Assembly: GCA_964459495.1 (NCBI GenBank) | Contig: CAYWNK010000002.1 | Span: 1-64,000, forward strand | DNA length: 64,000 bases | Direction of reading: 5' to 3' | DNA from: CAYWNK01 sp964459495 | GTDB lineage: Bacteria > Planctomycetota > UBA1135 > GCA-002686595 | Shown: positions 34,661 to 41,515 of the stretch, in pieces | Layout: every line of letters starts with the position of its first letter | Numbering within the stretch: position 1 is the stretch's first letter | Program-made: the position numbers and the translations under genes | The notes under the pieces: model-generated | The model's database searches: none | What the model was told of the DNA's origin: nothing | Seen by the model: only the letters and a program-made list of their open reading frames with translations

Positions 34661-35680
34661 GTGGGAATTCTGCGGCGGCGCATTCGGCACCTGCGCCAGA
34701 TGAAAAGGCAGGCGACCTGGGGTCAGATCGTCAGACGGATACGGCGCCCCCTGCCGCCCCTGCCCTGGTACGACCGAGCCGGCGCCGAAGCGCGGATCGA
34801 TCAAGGCTGGCCCGGGGCCAACCTGAGCGAGCACGATCGGGAACTGCTGCGGAGCTGGCGGCGCAACGGATTCCTGCAGCTGCCTAGCGTCGTCCCCGAA
34901 GGGGCAATCGACCGCATGCGCCAGGACATCGACCGGGCTTGGGAAACCGAAGACCCCCAGATTTGGGTCGAGCACTACTCCACCACCGAGGTCATGGTCG
35001 ACCGCCTGCGAGGCAGCTGGCGAGCCGAGCCCCACAAGCTGCTCGACGTCCACTGCAGCTCAGAAGCTGCCCGTAGCGTACTCAAGTCCCCGGAGCTGCA
35101 GCGCTGGATGCACATCCTGCTCGGCCCGCAAATCGTCGCCTTCCAAAGCTTGGTCTTTGAACGTGGGACGATGCAGGGCATGCACCGCGACACGAATTTT
35201 GTCGGCGTGCACCCCGCCTGGCAAATGGTCGCGCTATGGATTGCGCTCGAAGACATCGAGCCAGCCACAGGAGAGCTCGAGTATTTCGTGGGCAGCCACA
35301 GGCTCCCCGATCACACCTTCCCCAGCGGCCGGAACTACCTGCTGCCCGAAGAGTCTCTGCCCGCAGGCTACTCCGAGTCCTACGAGGCGCTCGCCGCCGA
35401 GCACGGCCTCGAACGCCAGCGCTTCTTGCCCAAGCGCGGCGACGTGCTGATCTGGCACGGGGGTTTGGTCCACGGGGGCCGCGACAGCATCAGGCCCGGC
35501 TCCACCCGCCGCAGCTTCGTCGTCCACCTTTGTCCAAGGGGCGGAGTCCCCTACTACGCCACCAATGGCGAATGGGGTCCCTGCCCCACGATTGGGCCTG
35601 GCCTTACGGCAGGCTCCGCTTGGCGAGATGAGCGCGACGGCCCGATTGACTACTTTGGCCCTAGGTTTCCCGGGAAATAG
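34661..35680 (+). CDS. PhyH-type Fe(II)/2-oxoglutarate dioxygenase
   Basis: A 339-residue oxygenase of the phytanoyl-CoA dioxygenase family, predicted to hydroxylate a small molecule or side chain. The metal triad is visible: HRD in GMHRDTNFVGVHPAW (His and Asp), and the distal His in WHGGLVHGGRDS. Arg for 2-oxoglutarate follows in GSTRRSFVVHL. The start is a GTG five bases after the ligase D stop, and the N-terminus is arginine-rich. It is the last gene of the glgA unit. Within the island it could hydroxylate the ligase product. No other oxidase is present. Confidence 0.86.
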   Translation: MGILRRRIRHLRQMKRQATWGQIVRRIRRPLPPLPWYDRAGAEARIDQGWPGANLSEHDRELLRSWRRNGFLQLPSVVPEGAIDRMRQDIDRAWETEDPQIWVEHYSTTEVMVDRLRGSWRAEPHKLLDVHCSSEAARSVLKSPELQRWMHILLGPQIVAFQSLVFERGTMQGMHRDTNFVGVHPAWQMVALWIALEDIEPATGELEYFVGSHRLPDHTFPSGRNYLLPEESLPAGYSESYEALAAEHGLERQRFLPKRGDVLIWHGGLVHGGRDSIRPGSTRRSFVVHLCPRGGVPYYATNGEWGPCPTIGPGLTAGSAWRDERDGPIDYFGPRFPGK

Positions 35681-35737
35681 CCGTCTTGTGGACTCGTATT
35701 CCCCCTCCCCTCCATCCTCTCACCGCTAAATCCCCCC

Positions 35738-36772
35738 ATGCAAGCACGCCACCTCCTCGCTGCCTCGTCCCTCACTCTCCTGGCAGCTGCCCCGGCCTTC
35801 GACCGGATCGCTTTCGCGCCCGCGGCTGAGACCACCTTGACCAAGTCGTTTGAGACAACGATAGACATGGCCCTCGACGACCTGATGGTCAACTTCAACG
35901 GCCAGGACATGGACCCCGCAATGATGGGCATGGACATGTCTGCGGCCAGCATGACGGCCACGGTCCTGGTCGAGGTCGAGGATACCTACGGCGAGGTCAA
36001 GGACGGCCGTCCCATGCAGGTGACCCGCGTGTTCAACACCATCAGCGCGGACTTGGAAGCTGGTGACGGTCAATCCCAAAGCGAAAGCGACGACGATCTC
36101 GTAGGCACCACCCTGACGTTCCAGTGGAACGAGGAGACCGGCGAGTACGACCTCTCCGCAGACGATGAGAGTTTGGATCTCGACAAGATCTCCCACGGCG
36201 GAGAGGACATGGACCTGCGCGACTTCCTGCCAACCGGCGAGGTGAGTGAAGGGGACTCCTGGCGCCTGGAGGGCAACAAGCTCGTCGGTGTTCTCTGGCC
36301 AGGCCTCGACTGGTCGCGCCTTCAGGAGAACGCCGCCGAGAAGATGGCCGAGACCGACATTCCGGCCGAGCTTGAAGAGTTGATGGCCGAACTCGTTAAG
36401 AAGGCCACAGTCGAATGCACCTACGCCGGCACCCGCGAGTCCGACGGCGTCAACCTGCAGGTCATCACACTTGGTGGCGAGATGGAGCACGACATGGAGG
36501 TCGGCGAGATGATCCTCGAGCTGATCCGCAGCTCCGCGAACGATCGCGACCTGGACATGGACCTCGAGGCCAGCCTGGAGATCGCCGTGCAGCTCAGCGG
36601 TGAGCTCCTTTGGAACCCCGCCGCCGGCCACTTCGCCGACTGCGAGATGGACCTCGAACTCGCGTTCCTCTCCTCCATGGACGGCTCTGCCGATATTCAG
36701 GGCAACCCGATGGAAGCTAGCGCGGAAATCGAAGCCTCCGGTGTCCTCCGCCGCCGCGCGACAGCTCGTTAA
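35738..36772 (+). CDS. Secreted acidic hypothetical protein
   Basis: A 344-residue protein with a signal peptide (ARHLLAASSLTLLAAAPAF). The mature part is rich in Asp, Glu and Met, for example NGQDMDPAMMGMDMSAASM near residue 55. The repeated beta-strand pattern, with DFLPTGEVSEGDSWRLEGN in the middle, resembles DUF6263-like exported proteins that compare substrate traits, but I do not recognise a named family. No enzymatic motif is visible. It follows the PhyH-type gene by 57 bp and is convergent with HipA. Expression and function are unknown. Confidence 0.68.
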   Translation: MQARHLLAASSLTLLAAAPAFDRIAFAPAAETTLTKSFETTIDMALDDLMVNFNGQDMDPAMMGMDMSAASMTATVLVEVEDTYGEVKDGRPMQVTRVFNTISADLEAGDGQSQSESDDDLVGTTLTFQWNEETGEYDLSADDESLDLDKISHGGEDMDLRDFLPTGEVSEGDSWRLEGNKLVGVLWPGLDWSRLQENAAEKMAETDIPAELEELMAELVKKATVECTYAGTRESDGVNLQVITLGGEMEHDMEVGEMILELIRSSANDRDLDMDLEASLEIAVQLSGELLWNPAAGHFADCEMDLELAFLSSMDGSADIQGNPMEASAEIEASGVLRRRATAR

Positions 36773-36909
36773 AAGCGGGCGCAGCAAAGCGGGCCAACGA
36801 GGGTTACAAGCCCTAGCGCGAAGCAACACGATTCACAGCCAGCTGGTCCCAGGCCGGCTGGGAATCTTGCTCGGATCAGCACCCCAGGGCGGAAACCACA
36901 GAGGATGCG

Positions 36910-38223
36910 TTAGCTACCGATCGGAACAAGATCCAGCAGCAGGCCATCCTGCACGCAACCCGTCCATTCGGCCCCTAGAGCCGATTCTTGGGCGAATTCG
37001 GGCCAACGCTCGAGCGCTGCACGCACCCGCCTGGCGATGCGCAGGGCCTGGCCACGAGGCAGGGAAACGCTGGCGGCTAGGTCGCCGAGGTCTACCGTTT
37101 CAATGCCGCTGAACTTGCCTGCCAGGCTCATGCGCGCAGCGTTCGAATCGAAGCCCGGGACGGTGCTATAAGAGAATCCGCGAGCGGGCGCGAGGCTCCA
37201 TTGCCCCCTGCGATTCATCGTGAATGCGAAGTCATCGAAGTGCGCTGCGCGGTCGTGAGCCAGAAGCTGAAAGACGACGCGTGCATACATCTGCTCGACG
37301 TCCGGCATGTCCAGACCGAGCCGCTTCGCAACGGAGAACAGCTGCTCGACGCTTTGCTCCGATCGTGGGTCCAGGTGATCCATGGCGCAGAAGCTGTGCA
37401 CGTGGAGCTTCCCATGGGCGCTTCGATCGATGCGCCGCTTGAGCAGGTGGCGTTGCTCTCTGTACTTGACGATCCGGGTCTCCGCAACATCGATGCCGGC
37501 TGCGCGCGCAAGCATGGCGTAGGCGTGACGGAGCGCAGCGGTGTCCCGCGACCCGTCCGTTCCATCCGCGCGGATCTCGAGGGAGTCGAACTCTAGAACA
37601 CAGGGATCGTGTCCGGCGCGCTGCACGTTTTGGCCAGCGCGCATTTCACCCGTCTGCAGATTGCAATCCACGTACGCGGCAGGAACATCACTGCGCATCG
37701 TGCTCGCGACAGAGACGAGCTGCGAGAAGGCCGCGTGCTCATCTTCATCAACTAGCCCGTCGGCCGCGCGTCGACCGTGACGCTGAACGCGATCCACCAT
37801 CCGCGCAAGTGCAGCAACATCGAGCGGCGCAGTGCGCGCTTCAACGGTGAAGCTCGCTGCGGAAAGCGCCGGCCGAAAACCGAGCGCACCGGTGCCGCGC
37901 TCGCCGACCAAGAGCAAGCGTTGAACGGCGTCGATGCTGTTCGGCTCACGGTCTTGCGCGATCAACCACGCGTCGACGAGTGTGGTCGCGAACTTACCCG
38001 GCAGGGCGCCCGCGAACAGCCCCGGCAGTCCGGCGTACGCGTCTGTTGCTAAGGCGGGGAACGCATGCACTCCGGCAACGAGCGGCAAATGCAGGGGCGA
38101 CAGCTGGATCCCACTGGGCAGGAACGCTGGGTCATACTCGAAGCTCGCCACGGGGCTTCCCGGCTCGAGGGCGACGGCGCCGATCCGCGTCCCCCACAGC
38201 CAAACCTCGGCCAGACTGGTCAT
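36910..38223 (-). CDS. hipA: HipA-like protein lacking the kinase residues (probable pseudokinase)
   Basis: A 437-residue protein with the HipA fold: an N-terminal segment with FEYDPAFLPSGIQLSPLHLP, then the kinase-like C-terminal domain. The catalytic signs are gone. The Gly-rich SxGGxxPK motif reads SDVPAAYVD (residues 178-186). The ATP lysine in IKF-type strands is Glu211 (CVLEFD). In the catalytic loop LAHDRAAHFDDFAF (321-334) E. coli Asp309 aligns with Ala326 and Asn314 with Asp331. The metal Asp332 in YD aligns with Gly349 in APARGF. The rest of the fold is well kept, so the gene appears maintained. It overlaps hipB by ATGA. Confidence 0.85.
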   Translation of the reverse strand: MTSLAEVWLWGTRIGAVALEPGSPVASFEYDPAFLPSGIQLSPLHLPLVAGVHAFPALATDAYAGLPGLFAGALPGKFATTLVDAWLIAQDREPNSIDAVQRLLLVGERGTGALGFRPALSAASFTVEARTAPLDVAALARMVDRVQRHGRRAADGLVDEDEHAAFSQLVSVASTMRSDVPAAYVDCNLQTGEMRAGQNVQRAGHDPCVLEFDSLEIRADGTDGSRDTAALRHAYAMLARAAGIDVAETRIVKYREQRHLLKRRIDRSAHGKLHVHSFCAMDHLDPRSEQSVEQLFSVAKRLGLDMPDVEQMYARVVFQLLAHDRAAHFDDFAFTMNRRGQWSLAPARGFSYSTVPGFDSNAARMSLAGKFSGIETVDLGDLAASVSLPRGQALRIARRVRAALERWPEFAQESALGAEWTGCVQDGLLLDLVPIGS

Positions 38224-38567
38224 CGTTCGTCCCCCCAGACCCAATGGCCCGGTTCCGGGGGGGCTGGCAGGCGCGGGGCGCGCCGCCGGGCGGCCCGCTT
38301 GTTGCCAAGCTGCTCCATGGGGCTGGCATCGAGGGCTGGCACGAGCCCGTCGAAGCCCTGCAGCAGCCCCAGTGCGCGCAGAATCCTCACTAGGCTCCTG
38401 GTTTGGCCCCCCGAGCCGGCCTCCAGACGCTCGATCGTGCTTTTGGAGACCCCTGACTCCCGGGCCAACTGGGCCTGGCTCCATGCCCGCCGAAGGCGTT
38501 GGGCCTCCAGTCGCAGACCGAGATCCAGCAGCAGCTCATCGTCGGTGCCGGGCTTTAGAGAATCCAC
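38220..38567 (-). CDS. hipB: HipB-like XRE-family antitoxin/repressor
   Basis: A 115-residue DNA-binding protein. The helix-turn-helix covers about residues 18-66 (AWSQAQLARESGVSKSTIER), typical of XRE/Cro regulators. A proline/arginine-rich tail follows, which in HipB-type proteins may contact DNA or HipA. It is the first gene of the operon and its stop overlaps the HipA start by ATGA. Upstream lies an array of repeated AACTG-type sites and an 18-bp palindrome, likely its own operators. It is annotated HipB from its partner; alone it would be a generic XRE regulator. Confidence 0.85.
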   Translation of the reverse strand: MDSLKPGTDDELLLDLGLRLEAQRLRRAWSQAQLARESGVSKSTIERLEAGSGGQTRSLVRILRALGLLQGFDGLVPALDASPMEQLGNKRAARRRAPRLPAPPEPGHWVWGDER

Positions 38568-38574
38568 TCAAGCA

Positions 38575-38731
38575 GTATAACTCCGCAGATCTGACGGCAA
38601 ACAACCTTCGACCAAAGTCGAAGTCATCAGAACTGCTGAGACATCCTGGATCAAAACGGGAATCCACCCCGTCCTCAAAACTGACGAGTCTTCCTAGGCC
38701 ACCAAAACACAAGCGTCAAAACTGCAGAGTT
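38575..38731 (-). promoter_or_regulatory. Candidate HipB operator array
   Basis: Three related 16-bp copies occur at 38627, 38675 and 38716: TCAGAACTGCTGAGAC, TCAAAACTGACGAGTC and TCAAAACTGCAGAGTT. A weaker fourth (GTATAACTCCGCAGAT) is at 38575. They share an AACTG-x-x-GAG-like core and are spaced 41-52 bp apart, starting just upstream of hipB. Between them lies the palindrome at 38606-38623. Such arrays fit cooperative repression by an XRE antitoxin. The copies have been compared by eye only. Confidence 0.55.
38606..38623. promoter_or_regulatory. Palindrome CTTCGAC-CAAA-GTCGAAG upstream of hipB
   Basis: Perfect 7-bp arms around a 4-bp centre, 39 bp upstream of the hipB start, inside the repeat array. 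A dimeric HTH protein would bind such a site; HipB is the obvious candidate. Confidence 0.55.
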
Positions 38732-38845
38732 AGACCAATGGCATTGAATCTTGAAATTCCTGAGTTGGCCACGGGGATGGTCGCGTCAGTTGGACATCCG
38801 GCGGACGCTCCGACCCCGCCCCCAGCACCGCCCCCCTTCGCTCCG

Positions 38846-39385
38846 ATGAACCACCGGCACCTCACCTCAGCGCTACTCCTCGTCCTCTTAGCCCCCGTAT
38901 GCCTTGCCTTGGCCCTAGACCTCCGAGTCGAACCGGACGCCAGCAACGTCACGGCCGGCCGGCTGGAGGGCCTGTGGGAATCGGATAGCGCCGTGGCAGA
39001 GCGCATGGGCCTGAAACCCGACACCAGCACCCTCGAATTTCTGCCTGGCGCCGAATTCCTCGCCCAGATACCGGCCAAATTCGTCGAGGCGCTGGCGGAG
39101 TTCCATCTCTACGAGTCTGGGACGCTGATTTCCCGCGCCGAAGGCAAGGTTCAGTGGTCGCGCCCCTACCTGCTAACGATCATCCATGGCAACCCACACG
39201 TCTTGATGTTCCGCGCCCGCGACGGCGATCCGCTGGGCGACGTTGAATCCGCCAACGTGTTTGTGGCGCCGGGCAAAGAGCACGCCAACGACCTGTTGCT
39301 CTTGGGCGGCGACTTCAGCAACCAGCCCTTCCGTCCCTACAGGAGAGTGATCCCCGGCGAACTTGGCGCCACTGAGGACAAGTAG
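38846..39385 (+). CDS. Secreted hypothetical protein upstream of the sigma factor
   Basis: A 179-residue protein with a signal peptide (HLTSALLLVLLAPVCLALA). The mature part is mixed alpha/beta with GRLEGLWESDSAVAERMGLK and a central VLMFRARDGDPLGDVES. It has no recognised domain; the lipocalin-like pattern of a threshold test domain is possible. The start at 38846 was chosen over the start at 38738 because it directly precedes the signal peptide. It ends one base before the sigma-factor ATG, so the two are one transcript. It may be an extracytoplasmic partner or ligand of that membrane-tethered sigma factor. Confidence 0.65.
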   Translation: MNHRHLTSALLLVLLAPVCLALALDLRVEPDASNVTAGRLEGLWESDSAVAERMGLKPDTSTLEFLPGAEFLAQIPAKFVEALAEFHLYESGTLISRAEGKVQWSRPYLLTIIHGNPHVLMFRARDGDPLGDVESANVFVAPGKEHANDLLLLGGDFSNQPFRPYRRVIPGELGATEDK

Positions 39386-39386
39386 C

Positions 39387-41465
39387 ATGGCGGCGCCGAG
39401 CGCAGTCACGATCGAGGATCTCCTCGTGCACGCCGACTGGGTGCAGCGTCTCGCGCACCGGCTGGTGGTCGACGCCGCAAGCGCGGACGACCTGGTGCAA
39501 CAGACCTGGCTTGTTGCGCTCGAACGCAAGCCCGAACCCATCGGCAACGTGCGCGCTTGGCTGACGCGTGTGGTGTCCAACCTCGCGCGCAGCCAATGGC
39601 GATCGACAAGCTCCGCAAGCAGGAGGGAGAGAGCAGTCGCAAGACCCGAAGCACTGCCTTCGACCGAGGCCCTCGTCCAAGAAGCAGTGAGCAGTCGCGA
39701 ACTCGTCGACCAAGTGCTCGGTCTCGACGAGCGCTACAGGAACGTCATCTTGCTGCGCTACTTTCGCGGCAAGTCGGTCGCGCAGATCGCCAAGGAACTC
39801 GATCGCCCCGTCCCCACGATTCGCACCTGGCTCCAGCGCGGCATCGCGCGCCTGCACGGCCAACTCGATCGCGAGTACGGCGACAGGCAGGCCTGGTGCA
39901 TCGCACTGGCGCCGCTTGCCAGGGGCGCAGCGAAGCAGAGCACTGCGCTACTCGTACCGCTCGCAGTTGCGGGCCTGATCGCAGCAGTGTTGGGCTTTGG
40001 AGTCTGGCATCTGTGGGCCGCTGAACCGGTAGGAATCGAGCTCGCTGCTCTCGCCCAAGCCGAGCGCCTAGCGACGAAGGACTCGGAGAGCACGCCGCTT
40101 GCCAAGCTGGATCCCGGTCTGCCTAGCCTCGCCAGAATCCCTGCCTCCGTTGAGCCCGAATTCAGCGCTCTACCGCCGAATTCCGGCGGCATGCTGCGCA
40201 CCATTCGCGGCCAGATCCTCGATTCAAACGGCACCGCTCTAGCCGGCATCGAACTCGAGTGGATTGACCCAGGAGCTCTGCGCTGGACGGACGAGACGCG
40301 CACCGTCATCGCGGGGCTCAACACCTGGATTCCGGTGTCCGCCGAGCAGCAAGCTGCACTGCGCTCGGACCCGCATGCCCTGCTGGCCTGGGCGAACAGC
40401 CATTTCCCACGCCCGGACCTCGCCTGGGCTTTGATCCGGGACCAGCCCCCCCCGCCGATCACAACCGAGACCGACGGCTTCGGCCTCTACGAGATCGAGG
40501 TACCTGGCGATGCACAGGATCTGCGATCCCTGCATCCCGACTGGGCGCTGCTGGGGCATCGAGGACCCCAGGACGACACGGACGGAAGGCTATGGGTTGC
40601 CGCCCGACGAATCGATGTGAGCGTCACGGTCCTCGACTTCACTGGCCTACCCAACCCGGACGCCACCGTTGATCTACGGCGCATCGTACCCGCGGCCCCC
40701 CCTGCCGCTCTGGGAGCGGTGGGCAAGCTCAGCGGGAGAGCATGGAAGGCAGTGACCGATTCCAACGGCCAGGTGCAATTCCATGGCATTGCGAGCAGCG
40801 CGAATTTCTTCCTCGATGCTAGCCGAGGCTCCACCGACAGCGCTTTCGCGCGACTGAACGAGCCCCCGGGCGGCTGGCCCCCCGGACCCATCGAAGTCGA
40901 GATTCGTCTCGGCGGCCCGGAATACACCGTGCGCGTGACCGGCAAGGTCTACCTTCCTTCCGGCAAGCCGGCCTCCCGCACCACCGTCGTCTGCGGCACC
41001 GCGGCCGGCACTACCGACAAGCAGGGCTTGTACGCGCTCGACGTTCCGGCCGCCGACTGGGGCAGGCCTTTCCTGGCAGCCCGCTCCGGCTGGGGCATCG
41101 CCGAGCACCCAGGCTTTGAGACAGACCTTCCCCATTTCCTTTCTGACGCCCATGGCCCTGATCTTCGCTTGCTGGACGTCACCCTTGAGATTCGCGGCCG
41201 AGTCATCGACGCCAGCGGCGCGCCGATTGCTGGAGCCAAAGTGAGCCTGGCCAACGGCTATTCGCTCCCACGCGGCCACAGCCTGGAGAGCATCGCAGGT
41301 GGTCTGCAGCTAGGCCACGTCCAGACCAACCCGGACGGCGAGTTCATGCTCGGCGGCCTGCGAAACAAGGACTACGAACTCATCGCCCGCCAAGGCAAAC
41401 GCACCGCCCGTTCCCCTGCTTTCCCCGCCGGCCGCTTCGACGTCGAGCTGCAGCTCAAGGACTGA
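39387..41465 (+). CDS. Membrane-tethered ECF sigma factor with periplasmic carboxypeptidase-regulatory-like region
   Basis: A 692-residue fusion. Residues 10-75 are sigma region 2 (DDLVQQTWLVALERKPEPIG, then NVRAWLTRVV). Residues 105-160 are sigma region 4 (NVILLRYFRGKSVAQIAKEL, then VPTIRTWLQRG). A transmembrane helix spans about 186-210 (LLVPLAVAGLIAAVLGFGVW). About 480 residues then lie outside, with CarboxypepD_reg-like units such as LRTIRGQILDSNGTALAGIE and GRVIDASGAPIAGAKVSLAN. No separate anti-sigma gene is adjacent; the fused membrane part may do that job, with proteolysis or conformational release as activation. The start ATG lies one base after the previous stop. Confidence 0.87.
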   Translation: MAAPSAVTIEDLLVHADWVQRLAHRLVVDAASADDLVQQTWLVALERKPEPIGNVRAWLTRVVSNLARSQWRSTSSASRRERAVARPEALPSTEALVQEAVSSRELVDQVLGLDERYRNVILLRYFRGKSVAQIAKELDRPVPTIRTWLQRGIARLHGQLDREYGDRQAWCIALAPLARGAAKQSTALLVPLAVAGLIAAVLGFGVWHLWAAEPVGIELAALAQAERLATKDSESTPLAKLDPGLPSLARIPASVEPEFSALPPNSGGMLRTIRGQILDSNGTALAGIELEWIDPGALRWTDETRTVIAGLNTWIPVSAEQQAALRSDPHALLAWANSHFPRPDLAWALIRDQPPPPITTETDGFGLYEIEVPGDAQDLRSLHPDWALLGHRGPQDDTDGRLWVAARRIDVSVTVLDFTGLPNPDATVDLRRIVPAAPPAALGAVGKLSGRAWKAVTDSNGQVQFHGIASSANFFLDASRGSTDSAFARLNEPPGGWPPGPIEVEIRLGGPEYTVRVTGKVYLPSGKPASRTTVVCGTAAGTTDKQGLYALDVPAADWGRPFLAARSGWGIAEHPGFETDLPHFLSDAHGPDLRLLDVTLEIRGRVIDASGAPIAGAKVSLANGYSLPRGHSLESIAGGLQLGHVQTNPDGEFMLGGLRNKDYELIARQGKRTARSPAFPAGRFDVELQLKD

Positions 41466-41513
41466 AAGCGGCGGGCTTGCTCGCGCCTCCGCACAGCTTT
41501 CAGTCCTTGAGCT
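41452..41513. terminator. Perfect 18-bp inverted repeat between convergent genes
   Basis: AGCTCAAGGACTGAAAGC (41452-41469) and its exact complement GCTTTCAGTCCTTGAGCT (41496-41513) flank a 26-nt spacer. The left arm overlaps the last codons and the stop of the sigma-factor gene; the right arm ends just before the end of the convergent phosphatase gene. The length and exactness suggest a two-way transcription stop. There is no T run. Confidence 0.65.
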
Positions 41514-41515
41514 CC

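Noticed and set aside
37934..38845. Long upstream extension of the secreted protein gene across hipBA
   Set aside because: It runs antisense to hipBA and lacks a signal; the signal peptide begins at 38846.
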